Shown: piece by piece, positions 13,386 to 25,578 of the stretch
Layout of the letters: each line of letters opens with the position of its first letter
Position numbering within the stretch: the stretch's first letter is position 1
Origin: Acidobacteria bacterium RIFCSPLOWO2_12_FULL_66_21
GTDB taxonomy: Bacteria; Acidobacteriota; Vicinamibacteria; Vicinamibacterales; 2-12-FULL-66-21
Length of the DNA stretch: 64,000 bases
Direction: 5' to 3'
Assembly (NCBI GenBank): GCA_001767455.1
Contig: MELC01000024.1
Span: 1 to 64,000, forward strand
Position numbers and translations under genes: made by a program
Notes under the pieces: model-generated
Databases searched by the model: none
What the model was told of the DNA's origin: nothing
Seen by the model: the letters and a program-made list of their open reading frames with translations, nothing else

Positions 13386-13706
13386 ATGAACCACGAGTAC
13401 GCGATCGTCCTGACGACGCTCCCCGCCGATGCCGACGCGCAGTCGTTTGCGCGGACGCTGGTCGACGAGCGGCTCGCGGCGTGCGTCAACCTGCTTCCGG
13501 CGATGGAGTCGGTTTACCGGTGGGGTGGAAAGATCGAGCAGGAGGCGGAGCGCCAGATCGTGATCAAGACCTCACGCGATCGCGTCGTCGCGCTCTGGGA
13601 ACGGGTGAGAGATCTCCACCCGTACGACGTCCCCGAGTTCATCGTCCTTGCCATCGTGGACGGAAACGACGCCTACCTCAGGTGGATCGCCGAGGCCACA
13701 ACCTGA
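13386..13706 (+). CDS. cutA: Divalent-cation tolerance protein CutA
   Basis: A 106-residue cytoplasmic protein of the CutA1 family, trimeric ferredoxin-like folds that bind Cu(II) and are linked to metal tolerance, though the physiological role is uncertain. The family blocks A-R-x-L-V-D-E-R-L-A-A-C-V-N-L-L-P, S-V-Y-R-W-x-G-K-I-E and H-P-Y-D-V-P-E-F-I-V-L are all intact. ATG 13386 is chosen over the upstream in-frame GTG 13365, since it gives the usual family N terminus. Confidence 0.93.
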   Translation: MNHEYAIVLTTLPADADAQSFARTLVDERLAACVNLLPAMESVYRWGGKIEQEAERQIVIKTSRDRVVALWERVRDLHPYDVPEFIVLAIVDGNDAYLRWIAEATT

Positions 13707-13749
13707 GAGTGGGTCAGCCGAACCGCGGCAATTCCCGTGCTATTCCGCG

Positions 13750-14907
13750 TTACGCGAGCGCCTGCGTGAGATCGTCGATCAGGTCGGCCGGATCCTCGAT
13801 GCCGACGGAGATGCGGACGAGGCTCTCCGTGAGGCCAATCGCGGCGCGGCGCTCCGGCGGTACCGAGGCGTGCGTCATCGACGCCGGGTGACAAATCAGC
13901 GTCTCGACCCCGCCGAGGCTCTCGGCCAGCGACATCAGCCGGACGCGGTTGCAGACCTGCCGCGCGGCCTCGAACGTGCCCACATCGAACGAGAGCATCC
14001 CGCCGAACCCGCGCATCTGCCGCTTTGCGAGCTCGTGCTGCGGATGGGCCGGCAGCCCCGGGTAGACCACTGACTTCACCTTCGGGTGCGAGGCGAGGAA
14101 CTCGGCGACCGCCTGTCCGTTGATGTTGTGCTGCGCCATGCGGACGGCCAGTGTCTTCGTGCCGCGCAGCACGAGCCACGAATCGAAGGGGCTCAGGATG
14201 GCGCCGGCCGCGTTCTGCACGAACTTCAGCCACTCGATGTCGTCGTCGCGCACGGCGACGACGATGCCGCCCACGCTGTCGCTGTGACCGTTCAGGTACT
14301 TCGTCGTGCTGTGCATGACCATGTCGGCGCCGAATTCAATCGGGCGCTGCACGCACGGGCTGGCGAAGGTGTTGTCGACGACGAGGCGGATCCCGTGCCC
14401 GTGGGCGATCTCCGCCACGCGCGCGATGTCGGTCAGCCGCAGCACGGGGTTGGTCGGTGTTTCGACGAAGAGCATCCTCGTCTCGGGGCGCATGGCGCGC
14501 TCGACCAGCTCCGGCTGCGACGTGTCGACGTAGCTGAAGGCCAGCTGGTAGCGCGACAGCACCTTGTCGAACAGCCGGAACGTGCCGCCGTACGTGTTGT
14601 CGGTGACGATGACGTGGTCGCCCGACTTCAGGCTGCTGGTGATGGCGCCGATGGCCGCCATGCCGGAGGCAAAGGCGGAGGCCGCCTTGCCCCCTTCGAT
14701 TGCCGCGATGTTGCGCTCGAGCGTCGCGCGCGTCGGGTTCTGCGTCCGCGCGTACTCGTAGCCCTTGTGCTTGCCCAGCTCTTCCTGCACGTAGGTGGAC
14801 GTCTGGAAGATCGGCGTGATGATGGCGCCCGTCGAGGGGTCCGGCTCCTGGCCGGCATGAATACAGATGGTGGAAAAGCGAGCATGCGCTGGAAGTTTCA
14901 CGCGCAA
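13750..14907 (-). CDS. Cystathionine gamma-synthase / gamma-lyase (PLP)
   Basis: A 385-residue PLP enzyme of the Cys/Met metabolism family. It has Y-E-Y-A-R-T-Q-N-P-T-R near the N terminus, the G-x-x-Y-G-G-T-F-R cofactor loop, D-N-T-F-A-S-P and the Schiff-base lysine in S-T-T-K-Y-L-N-G-H-S-D. The sequence is of the MetB/MccB branch; synthase (methionine synthesis from O-acyl-homoserine) and lyase (transsulfuration to cysteine) cannot be separated here. The TTG at 14907 has aggtgg 7 nt upstream and is preferred over the GTG at 14901. It is the first of two such enzymes in the window (see 57842-59059). Stands alone, divergent from the phosphatase gene. Confidence 0.88.
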   Translation of the reverse strand: MRVKLPAHARFSTICIHAGQEPDPSTGAIITPIFQTSTYVQEELGKHKGYEYARTQNPTRATLERNIAAIEGGKAASAFASGMAAIGAITSSLKSGDHVIVTDNTYGGTFRLFDKVLSRYQLAFSYVDTSQPELVERAMRPETRMLFVETPTNPVLRLTDIARVAEIAHGHGIRLVVDNTFASPCVQRPIEFGADMVMHSTTKYLNGHSDSVGGIVVAVRDDDIEWLKFVQNAAGAILSPFDSWLVLRGTKTLAVRMAQHNINGQAVAEFLASHPKVKSVVYPGLPAHPQHELAKRQMRGFGGMLSFDVGTFEAARQVCNRVRLMSLAESLGGVETLICHPASMTHASVPPERRAAIGLTESLVRISVGIEDPADLIDDLTQALA

Positions 14908-14967
14908 GACTTTACCACCTGATGCGTGGGGCGCCGGATCACTGTTATCATTCAGTCGTTTACGCCG

Positions 14968-17106
14968 ATGGGCACCCCACGAGTCCCCGAGAGGGCCGAA
15001 GCGTCGCGCCGTCGCACGGGGGCGCCCGCGCTTCCGCCCGCCGCCGGGTCGCCGCCCGCCGCCCGCGCGCTGCTTCTGGGCTCGTGGCCCGGGCGGCTCT
15101 TCCTTGTCGCCGCCGCGGTCAAGCTCCTCATCGCCGCGATCCGGCTCGTCGGTGAGCTGCCGCGCGCCATACAGATGGTCAGCAGCGCGGCGACGATCGT
15201 CCTCGTCCTCTCCGTCGGGTATTTCGTCTACCGGCTGTTCGTGCTGGCCAAGCGGCGGCTGCTGTGGCGCGTCCGCCGCAAGCTGATCCTCTCCTACATC
15301 TTCATCGGCGTGGTTCCGGCGCTGCTCATCGCCGCGTTCTTCCTGGTGGGCGCGTTCACGGTCTCGCTGACTGTCAGCGCCTACCTGTTCAAGGACGGGT
15401 ACGACAAGGTCGTTGACGATGTGAAGCAAGTCGCGCAGTCGGCCGCGACGGACATCGGCCGGGAGCCGATGAAGGCCCAGGACAACCTCGATCGCGCCCA
15501 ACTGACGGGGCAGCAACAGTATCGCGGACTGTCGATCGTGTTCATCCCGGCGCCGAAATCCGAGGCCCACGCCGCGCGCACGGGCCGCTGGGAGCATGTG
15601 ACACCGCCCGGCACCGCGCCGGGCTGGATTCCGGCCGAGGGATTCTGGGGCGCGATCCCGTTGCCCATGCCGGATCGTCCCGGCGAAGTGGAGCTGGTCG
15701 TGCGCGCGGCGATCCCGGCACGCGTGGGGCGTGGCGGCCGCATGGGTCTCGTGATCGCCGACGTCCCGCTCGCGCGTGAAGTCCTCGACGGCCTGCACGA
15801 GAGGACCGGCGTGAAAGTCGGGACGGTCTCGGTCAGCAACGAGCCCGACTCGATCCTCGCGGCGAGTCAGCGGGCGAGCAGCAGCAACTTCACGCTGTTC
15901 GGCAACAGCCTCGCGTTTCTCGACTGCCAGGACTGGGCGAATGGCAAAGTGTCGCGGGCGTCGGTCGGATTGACCTATCGCCTGGGAGAGGTCTACGACC
16001 GGCTGTCCAAGGCGCAGTCGGTGCAGGTGACGGGCAAGCGGACGCTCGGCGAGGTGTTTCTCGGGGCGCTCATCTTCGTCGCCGTGCTGTTCCTGATCAT
16101 CGAGATTGCCGCGCTGGTGATGGGCCTCACGCTGGCGCGCTCGATCACGAGCGCGATCCACGAGCTGTTCACGGGCACCGAGCGCGTGCGGCTCGGGGAT
16201 TTCACGCACCGCATCAGCGTGCACACCAGGGACCAGCTCGGCGAGCTGGCGTCCTCGTTCAACGAAATGACCGGGAGCATCGAGGGCCTGCTCCAGACCG
16301 CGGCCGACAAGAAGCGGATGGAGGAGGAACTTCGTATCGCGCGGCAGATCCAGATGTCGCTGCTCCCGCGCGGTCCGCTCGACGCCCCGGGCCTCGGGAT
16401 CACGGCGCTCTGCGTGCCCGCGCGTGAAGTGGGCGGGGATTACTACGACTTCTTCCCGCTGCCTGGCGAGCGCCTCGGTGTGCTCATCGCCGACGTGGCG
16501 GGCAAGGGGACGTCGGCGGCGCTGTACATGGCCGAGCTGAAGGGGGTGGTTCTCGCGCTGAGCCAGCGCTATGACTCCCCGCGCGAGCTGCTCATCGAAG
16601 TGAACCACATCATCTCGGAGAACCTCGACAGCCGCAGCTTCATCACCGTCACCTACGCGGTCATCGATCGCAACCGCGGCACCATGGCGTACTGCCGCGC
16701 CGGGCACACGCCGATCATCCACCTGACCGAACCCGGCTCCGGCGCGGCGAGGGCGCGGGTCCTCACGCCGAGCGGAATGGTGCTCGGGCTGCGCATCGAC
16801 GGGGCGGAGGAGAAGTTCGCCGCGCTGCTCGAGGAGGATCGCATCGACCTTCGCGTCGGCGACGTCATCGTGCTCTATACCGACGGCATCACCGAGGCCA
16901 TGAACGAGGACAGCGACCTGTTCGGCGAGGCGCGTCTCAGCCGCATCGTCGAGGAACACGGCCATCTCGATTCGGGCGAGCTCCGCGAGCGGATCCTGCG
17001 CGAGATCGAGGCCTTCGTCGGCACCGCCGATCAGCACGACGACATGACGATGATCCTGCTGAAGGTCGAGCACGTGGCGGCCATGGCGGAAGCGGTGGCG
17101 GTGTGA
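14968..17106 (+). CDS. Membrane sensor Ser/Thr phosphatase (HAMP + SpoIIE/PP2C)
   Basis: A 712-residue sensor. After a proline-rich cytoplasmic N terminus come two or three membrane helices (about residues 40-130), an extracytoplasmic sensing region, another helix near residue 375, a HAMP domain (T-L-A-R-S-I-T then G-D-F-T-H-R-I), a short coiled coil (E-E-E-L-R-I-A-R-Q-I-Q-M-S-L-L-P) and a SpoIIE-type PP2C phosphatase with R-E-V-G-G-D-Y-Y-D-F, D-V-A-G-K-G, and D-Q-H-D-D-M-T-M. Such RsbU-like enzymes dephosphorylate anti-sigma antagonists in partner-switching; no RsbW/RsbV-like partner is in the window. ATG 14968 is preferred to GTG 14926. The downstream amidohydrolase starts 4 nt after the stop, suggesting an operon. 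Confidence 0.9.
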   Translation: MGTPRVPERAEASRRRTGAPALPPAAGSPPAARALLLGSWPGRLFLVAAAVKLLIAAIRLVGELPRAIQMVSSAATIVLVLSVGYFVYRLFVLAKRRLLWRVRRKLILSYIFIGVVPALLIAAFFLVGAFTVSLTVSAYLFKDGYDKVVDDVKQVAQSAATDIGREPMKAQDNLDRAQLTGQQQYRGLSIVFIPAPKSEAHAARTGRWEHVTPPGTAPGWIPAEGFWGAIPLPMPDRPGEVELVVRAAIPARVGRGGRMGLVIADVPLAREVLDGLHERTGVKVGTVSVSNEPDSILAASQRASSSNFTLFGNSLAFLDCQDWANGKVSRASVGLTYRLGEVYDRLSKAQSVQVTGKRTLGEVFLGALIFVAVLFLIIEIAALVMGLTLARSITSAIHELFTGTERVRLGDFTHRISVHTRDQLGELASSFNEMTGSIEGLLQTAADKKRMEEELRIARQIQMSLLPRGPLDAPGLGITALCVPAREVGGDYYDFFPLPGERLGVLIADVAGKGTSAALYMAELKGVVLALSQRYDSPRELLIEVNHIISENLDSRSFITVTYAVIDRNRGTMAYCRAGHTPIIHLTEPGSGAARARVLTPSGMVLGLRIDGAEEKFAALLEEDRIDLRVGDVIVLYTDGITEAMNEDSDLFGEARLSRIVEEHGHLDSGELRERILREIEAFVGTADQHDDMTMILLKVEHVAAMAEAVAV

Positions 17107-17110
17107 ACGC

Positions 17111-18760
17111 ATGCTGGTCATGATGACGGCGATCCTGATGTCCTTCGCCTCCGCCGCCCAGAGCCCCTGCACGCCCGACGTGGTGATCGTCAACGCGAAG
17201 GTGCACACCGTGGACCCGCAGAAGAGGTCGGCCGAGGCGGTTGCGATTTGCGGCGAGACCATCGCGCGCGTCGGATCGACGGCGGAGGTGAAGCGGCTCG
17301 CGGGTCCGTCGACCCGGGTGATCGACGCCGGCGGACGGCTCGTCGTGCCCGGGTTCAACGATGCGCACGTGCACCTGCTCAGCGGCGCGGACGAGCTCCT
17401 CGGCGTGGATCTAAGACCATCCACGAGCGAGCTGGACTTCGCGGCGCGGCTCGCGGCGTACGCGCGCACGCTGCCGAAGGGGCGCTGGATTGTCGGCGGC
17501 TACTGGGACCACGAGAGGTGGCCGGGGAGACGCCTTCCGACGCGGCAACTGATCGACGCGGCCACGCCGGACAACCCGGTGTTCGTGCAGCGCCTCGACG
17601 GCCACATGGGCGTCGCCAACTCGCTGGCGCTCGCCCTGGCGCGCGTCGGGCGCGACGCGGTGGCCCCCGACGGCGGCACGATCCTCCGTGACGCCGGCGG
17701 CGAGCCGACGGGTCTGCTCAAGGACAACGCCATGGGCCTCGTGCTGCGGGCGGTTCCGGCCGATTCGCTCGAGGACACGATGGCCAAGGCGAAGGCGGCA
17801 CTGAAGCACGCCGCCGAGGTCGGCGTGACCACCATCCAGGACCTCACGGCCAGCCAGACCGAGCTGCGGGCGTATCAGGCGCTTCGCGCGCAGGGCGATC
17901 TGACCTCGCGCATCTACTCGACCCAGTCCCACGGGATCGCCGGCCTGCGCGCGGCGGGCGTCATGACCGGGTTCGGCGACGACTGGCTGCGGATCGGGGG
18001 CGTCAAGTTCTTCGTCGACGGCTCGATGGGCTCGAGCACCGCCGCGTTCTTCGAGGGCTACGCCGACGACCCGAAGAATACCGGGCTGCTGCTCCAGCCG
18101 CCCGACGCGCTCGAGAAGGCGCTGTTCGACGCCGACGCCGCGGGCTTTCAGCTCGTCGTCCACGCCATCGGCGATCGCGCGAACGCCATCGTCCTCGACA
18201 TCTTCGAGAAGCTGCAGCGCGAGCGGGGCGCGCGCGACCGGCGCCCGCGCGTCGAGCACGCGCAGGTCGTCCGCGCCGCCGACAAGGCGCGCTTCGCGAA
18301 GCTGGGGGCGATCGCGTCCATACAACCCAGCCACTGCATCGACGACATGCGCTGGGCGGAGCAGCGGATCGGCCCGGCGCGCGCGGCGCTCTCCTACAAT
18401 TTCAGGTCCTTCGTCGACGCCGGGGCGCGTGTCGCCTTCGGGACCGACTGGTTCGTCGAGCCGCTCGATCCGATGCTCGGCCTCTACGCCGCGGTCACGC
18501 GGCAATTCCCCGACGGCACGCCGCCCGGCGGCTGGCACCCGGGGGAGCGCATCTCGATGGCGCAGGCGATCGAGTTCTACACGCTGGGATCCGCCTACGC
18601 GGAATTCGCCGAGCGGCGCAAGGGATCGATCACCGAGGGCAAGCTCGCCGATCTCGTCATCCTGTCGCGGGATCTGCTCACGATCGCGCCGCGCGAGATT
18701 CTCACCACCCATCCCGTGCTGACCATGGTCGGCGGCCGGGTCGTGTTCGAAGCCCGCTGA
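17111..18760 (+). CDS. Secreted YtcJ-like amidohydrolase (Amidohydro_3)
   Basis: A 549-residue metal-dependent hydrolase with a short signal peptide (ending A-S-A-A-Q-S). Family marks are the N-terminal P-G-F-N-D-A-H-V-H metal motif, G-G-Y-W-D-H-E-R-W, the helix with K-F-F-V-D-G-S-M-G-S, H-A-I-G-D-R-A, V-E-H-A-Q and F-G-T-D-W near the end. The YtcJ group hydrolyses amides or imidic compounds; substrate unknown. Its stop codon overlaps the ATG of the RNase III fusion by one base (TGATG), so the two are translationally coupled. Confidence 0.88.
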   Translation: MLVMMTAILMSFASAAQSPCTPDVVIVNAKVHTVDPQKRSAEAVAICGETIARVGSTAEVKRLAGPSTRVIDAGGRLVVPGFNDAHVHLLSGADELLGVDLRPSTSELDFAARLAAYARTLPKGRWIVGGYWDHERWPGRRLPTRQLIDAATPDNPVFVQRLDGHMGVANSLALALARVGRDAVAPDGGTILRDAGGEPTGLLKDNAMGLVLRAVPADSLEDTMAKAKAALKHAAEVGVTTIQDLTASQTELRAYQALRAQGDLTSRIYSTQSHGIAGLRAAGVMTGFGDDWLRIGGVKFFVDGSMGSSTAAFFEGYADDPKNTGLLLQPPDALEKALFDADAAGFQLVVHAIGDRANAIVLDIFEKLQRERGARDRRPRVEHAQVVRAADKARFAKLGAIASIQPSHCIDDMRWAEQRIGPARAALSYNFRSFVDAGARVAFGTDWFVEPLDPMLGLYAAVTRQFPDGTPPGGWHPGERISMAQAIEFYTLGSAYAEFAERRKGSITEGKLADLVILSRDLLTIAPREILTTHPVLTMVGGRVVFEAR

Positions 18761-19704
18761 TGTCCGAACTCGTCGTCATCTTCACGACCCCGTCGCAGAG
18801 CGAAGCGGATGTGGTCCGCGGCCTGCTCGAGACGCACGGCATCATGGCCCTGATCGCGTGCGACATGGCGCGCACGCCGTTTCCGATGTCGGTGAACGAG
18901 CTGCGCGTGGCGGTGCAGGAAGAGGACGCCGCCCGCGCCACCCGCATCATCGAGAGCCACCGCGAGCAGAGCGGCCCGGCCAACGTCGTGCCGTTCGGGT
19001 CCGAGCTCGAGCCGCTCGAGCGGCGTATCGGCTACCGCTTCAAGGACCGGGGTCTCCTCGAGCACGCGCTGACGCACCGGTCGCGCGTGCACGAGGACGC
19101 GAGCGGCGGCGTGTTCGACAACGAGTCGATGGAGTTCCTCGGCGACTCGGTGCTCGGGTTCGTCGTCGCCGACATGCTCTTCCGCGAGTTCCCGCAGCAC
19201 AACGAGGGGCAGAAATCGAAGCTGAAGGCGTCGATTGTCTCCGCCACGGCGCTCGCGCGGCTCGGCGAGAAGCTGAACCTCGGAGACTTCCTGATCCTCG
19301 GCCGGGGCGAGGAGAAGACGGGCGGCCGCGGCAAGCGGGCGCTGATCGCCGACGGCTACGAGGCCCTGATCGCGGCCGTCTACCTGGACGGCGGCATCGA
19401 CGCGGTGCGCGGGTTCATCGAGCGGCAGTTCGCCGACCTCCTGGAAGAGGCGAGGCGCACGGGCGTGCGCGCGGCGTTCACCGAGGACTACAAGTCCGCC
19501 CTGCAGGAGTGGCTGCAGTCACACGAGCGCGGCCTGCCGTCGTACCGGCTGGCCGGCGAGATCGGACCGGCGCACCGCCGGCGGTTCGACGTCGAGGTGC
19601 TCGTCAACGGCGAGGTGGTCGGACGCGCGGAAGGCCAGAGCAAGAAGGAAGCGGCGCAGGAGGCGGCGAAGCACGCGCTCGAGGTTCTCAGTCGATCTCA
19701 ATGA
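18760..19704 (+). CDS. rnc: Ribonuclease III with extra N-terminal DUF2007-like domain
   Basis: A 314-residue protein, about 80-90 residues longer than usual RNase III. Residues 1-70 resemble DUF2007 (S-E-A-D-V-V-R-G-L-L-E-T-H-G-I, then V-x-E-E-D-A-x-x-A), a small ferredoxin-like domain found in proteins of putative signalling role. From about residue 85 follow the RNase III catalytic domain with N-E-S-M-E-F-L-G-D-S-V-L and D-G-Y-E-A-L-I-A-A-V-Y-L-D-G-G (two of the acidic metal ligands in each), and a C-terminal dsRNA-binding domain (E-D-Y-K-S-A-L-Q-E-W, ending K-K-E-A-A-Q-E-A-A-K-H-A-L). It should process rRNA and other double-stranded RNA. Starts inside the amidohydrolase stop. Confidence 0.92.
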   Translation: MSELVVIFTTPSQSEADVVRGLLETHGIMALIACDMARTPFPMSVNELRVAVQEEDAARATRIIESHREQSGPANVVPFGSELEPLERRIGYRFKDRGLLEHALTHRSRVHEDASGGVFDNESMEFLGDSVLGFVVADMLFREFPQHNEGQKSKLKASIVSATALARLGEKLNLGDFLILGRGEEKTGGRGKRALIADGYEALIAAVYLDGGIDAVRGFIERQFADLLEEARRTGVRAAFTEDYKSALQEWLQSHERGLPSYRLAGEIGPAHRRRFDVEVLVNGEVVGRAEGQSKKEAAQEAAKHALEVLSRSQ

Positions 19705-20886
19705 TGCCCCAGGTCTTCTCCCTGTCGCCGCCGGCGTCAGCGGCCCCGGCCATCGCCAGGCCCGGCGCGGCGTCGCCCTGGGGCAGCCGCTGGATGACGT
19801 AGGCCTGCACTTCGCGCGCGATGTCCTCTTCGGACGGCGGGGCCGGGCGGCCGTGCAGCCGCACCCAGAGCCGCAGCATCGGATCGATGAAGCTGTAGCG
19901 CTTCTCCCGCGATTCAATCAGATCGACGTCCTCGAGCCACGACAGGTAGTCCTTCGTGGAGCCCGGGGTGCGATTCAGCCGCAGCGCGATCTTCGTCAGC
20001 GTCAGCGGCTCCTCGTCCGCCAGAACCGAGAGGATCGCCTTCAGCGCGCCGTAGCCGCGCGCGCGATGCAGACGCAGCTCGTAACAGAAGCGGCAGGCGT
20101 TGGCCAACGCGCCGCCCGGCGCGAGCAGCGCACTCAGCGCGCTGACCGGATCCGCCGCGTCGCGCTCGGCCAGCGCCGCCGCGGTTTCGGCGATCAGCCG
20201 CGCGTACGCCGGACGGCCGTCCGACAGCGCGCGCACGAGACGCGCGAGGTCGTCGCGCGCCCGATCGTCGAGGTCCTCGAGCGAGCCGGACACCGTGCGC
20301 GAGACCGGGGCGCCGGGCAGCGTCGCCCGGATTTCCGCGGCGGTCAGCGGCGACACGCGGATGATCTCGAACAGCGCCGGCGCGTCGCGCAGCAGCCGCT
20401 CGGCGCGCGCCGCGTACCGCGTCGTCAGCACGAATCGGTTGCCGCTCGACCCGAGCGCGCCGATGAGGTCGCGCAGCACCGTCCGGAGTCCCGGAAAGCT
20501 CTCGAAGGTCCGCAGCTCCAGGAACTCGTCGAGCAGGAAGGTGACCGGCGCGTGGCCCGAGACGCGCGCCGTGTCCAGGAAGGCGAGCGACGCGTCGAAC
20601 GACTCGCGCGTGCCCGGCTCGGCACCCTGCGTGCGGCCGTACGGGTGCGCGGAGAACGGCGACGCCTCGACGAGGCTCTTCAGAAAGCGCTCCGGGGTCG
20701 TCGCGATCGCCTCGACGTTGACGTACTGCGCCGAGGTCCGTCCGATCAGATCGCGCAGCCGCAGCAGCAGCGACGTCCGTCCGGTCCCGCAGCCGCCCAG
20801 GACGACCGGAATCCGCGTGCCGCCGCCCGCGGCGCCGTCCAGGGCCGCGAGGACGCGGCGCTCGAGCACGGGACGCTCCGGGATCA

Positions 20887-20890
<4 letters not shown>
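19688..20890 (-). CDS. Archaeal-type AAA ATPase with winged-helix C terminus
   Basis: A 400-residue P-loop ATPase resembling the MNS/archaeal ATPase group (Pfam ATPase_2 type). Walker A reads G-G-C-G-T-G-R38-T-S, an Arg replacing the nearly invariant Lys; Walker B is F-L-L-D-E-F. The C-terminal third contains a winged-helix ([14 protein letters not shown][10 protein letters not shown]) and D-P-M-L-R-L-W-V typical of these ATPases. ATG 20890 overlaps the hutU stop (ATGA) with ggagg 9 nt upstream, so it is coupled to the histidine genes. The 3' end overlaps the convergent RNase III gene by 17 bp. Biological role unknown. Confidence 0.75.
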
Positions 20891-22560
<1,670 letters not shown>

Positions 22561-22660
22561 AACGGATCGCTGTCCCGACGCTTCGCGGGCGAGTGCTTCA
22601 GACAACCGCACGCGGTGAAGCTATGCAATCTAAAAACGTACGCGCGCGTTGTCAAATTGA

Positions 22661-22680
22661 AAGTGAAAAATTTCTCACTT
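22661..22680. promoter_or_regulatory. Near-perfect 20-bp palindrome between hutH and hutU
   Basis: AAGTGA-N8-TCACTT with an A/T core (aaaatttc); 9 of 10 base pairs match with no loop. It overlaps the hutH stop codon (22675-22677) and lies about 100 bp before the hutU start in an AT-rich patch, unlike the surrounding DNA. The absence of a loop and T-run favours an operator over a terminator. The regulator is unknown; it does not match the classic HutC box. Confidence 0.5.
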
Positions 22681-24192
22681 GACTTCAACACCGCACGCAC
22701 TCTTGAGCGATCCATCCACGATCATGCGGGCGATCGCCTCGATGTCGGGCGACGGCGGGCGATCGCCGGCGAGCGCCGGCACCTCCGATCGGATCCGCGC
22801 GTGCACCCGGCCGAGCGCGCGCGACGTCTCGAGCGGCGCCAGCAGATCGATCGCCTGCGCGGCGCACAGAATCTCGACCGCGAGCACGTGCGCCGCGAGA
22901 TCGACGGCGCGCGCGGCCTTCAGCGCCGCCCCCATGCTCATGCTGACGTGGTCTTCGCGGTTCGCCGAGGTCGGGATCGAATCGACGCCGGCGGGGTGCG
23001 CGAGCGTCTTCACCTCCGACGTCAGCGCCGCCGAGGTCACCTGCGCCATCATGAACCCCGACTGCAGGCCGCTGTTCGGGGTCAGGAACGCGGGGAGGCC
23101 GCTGAGCGCCGGGTTGACCAGCCGGTCGGCCCGGCGTTCGCTGATCGTGCAGAACTGCGCGACCGCGATCGCGAGCAGATCCGCCGCGATCGCCACCGGC
23201 GCGCCGTGAAAGTTGCCCCCGGACACGATCGCGTCGTCTTCGGCGAACACCATGGGGTTGTCGGTCGCCGAATTCGCCTCGATCGTGACGATCGTCCGCA
23301 CGAAGCGCAGCGCGTCGCGCGCCGCGCCGTGCACCTGCGCCGCGCAGCGGAGCGAGTAGGCGTCCTGCACGCGCCCGCAGTGCTCGTGCGACTTGTTGAT
23401 CCCGCTTCCGGAGAGCAGCCGCAGGATGTTCGCCGCCGAGTCCGCCTGGCCGGGGTGCGGCCGCGCCCGGTGGATGCGCGCCTCGAAGGGATGCACCGAC
23501 CCGCGCAGCGCGTCGATCGACAAGGCGGCGGCGATGTCTGCCGCGGCGGCCAGCTGGCCCGCGTCCACCGCGGCGAGCGCCGCGACGGCGGCCGAGGGCT
23601 GCGTGCCGTTGATGAGCGCGATGCCTTCCTTCGCGGCGAGCGTGACCGGAGACAGGCCCGCGCGCGCCAGCGCCTCGCGTCCGGGCAGCAGCCGGGGGTC
23701 GTCGCCTACCGTGGCCGCGCCTTCTCCCACCAGCACGAGCGCGAGGTGCGCCAGCGGCGCGAGGTCGCCGCTCGCGCCAACCGAGCCGCGGCCGGGCACC
23801 CGCGGGTGGACGCGCCGGTTCAGCAGCGCGAGGAGCAGGTCGAGCGTCGAGCGGCGCAGGCCCGAGAAGCCCTTCGCGAGGACGTTGGCCCTCAGCGCCA
23901 TGGACGCGCGGACCGCCCGCACCGGCAGCGGGTCGCCGATGCCGGCCGCGTGGCTGCGCAGCAGGTTGATCTGCAGCGTGCCCAGCGCCTCGTGCGGGAT
24001 GCGCGTTTCGGCGAGCGCGCCAAACCCCGTGTTGATGCCGTAGACCGGCTCGTCCCCTTCGGCATGGCGGTCCACCACGGCGCGCGCGGCATCCACGCGC
24101 CGCGCCGCGTCCGGCGCAAGCCCGACTTCCGCGCCGTCGGCGATCGCGGCGAGCGCATCGAGCGTGAGTGATTCGCCGTCGAGCAGGATCAT
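22675..24192 (-). CDS. hutH: Histidine ammonia-lyase
   Basis: A 505-residue enzyme converting histidine to urocanate and ammonia. The self-forming MIO prosthetic group site A-S-G lies in G-S-V-G-A-S-G-D-L-A-P-L-A-H. Y-G-I-N-T-G-F-G, L-I-N-G-T-Q, Q-D-A-Y-S-L-R-C and S-A-N-R-E-D-H-V-S-M are all present. Length is typical. ATG 24192 is chosen as it precedes the conserved L-D-G-x-S-L-T start; ggag lies rather far upstream (14 nt). First gene of the hut operon; hutI and hutG/hutF are not in the window. Confidence 0.95.
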   Translation of the reverse strand: MILLDGESLTLDALAAIADGAEVGLAPDAARRVDAARAVVDRHAEGDEPVYGINTGFGALAETRIPHEALGTLQINLLRSHAAGIGDPLPVRAVRASMALRANVLAKGFSGLRRSTLDLLLALLNRRVHPRVPGRGSVGASGDLAPLAHLALVLVGEGAATVGDDPRLLPGREALARAGLSPVTLAAKEGIALINGTQPSAAVAALAAVDAGQLAAAADIAAALSIDALRGSVHPFEARIHRARPHPGQADSAANILRLLSGSGINKSHEHCGRVQDAYSLRCAAQVHGAARDALRFVRTIVTIEANSATDNPMVFAEDDAIVSGGNFHGAPVAIAADLLAIAVAQFCTISERRADRLVNPALSGLPAFLTPNSGLQSGFMMAQVTSAALTSEVKTLAHPAGVDSIPTSANREDHVSMSMGAALKAARAVDLAAHVLAVEILCAAQAIDLLAPLETSRALGRVHARIRSEVPALAGDRPPSPDIEAIARMIVDGSLKSACGVEVK

Positions 24193-24210
24193 TGGGCTGG
24201 TCGGGAACTC

Positions 24211-24257
24211 CACACTACAAACTCCAAACTGCAAACTCACAACTCAAAACTGGAAAC
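24211..24257. repeat. Iterated 'caaactc/caaactg' words
   Basis: About five imperfect repeats of a 7-9 nt word (cacactaca, aactccaa, actgcaaac, tcacaactc, aaaactgg) lie in the short divergent gap between hutH and purA. They belong to the same style of iterated intergenic phrase seen at 1407, 28142, 35775, 46707 and 61068. Confidence 0.55.
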
Positions 24258-24277
24258 TTCGGAATGACAGGTAGAAT
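24251..24277 (+). promoter_or_regulatory. Candidate purA promoter (near-leaderless)
   Basis: A -10 like TAGAAT at 24272-24277 and a weak -35 TGGAAA at 24251-24256 (spacing 15). The purA ATG begins 8 nt after the -10, so the transcript would start at or next to the start codon; no ribosome site is present. Confidence 0.4.
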
Positions 24278-24279
24278 AG

Positions 24280-25578
<1,299 letters not shown>

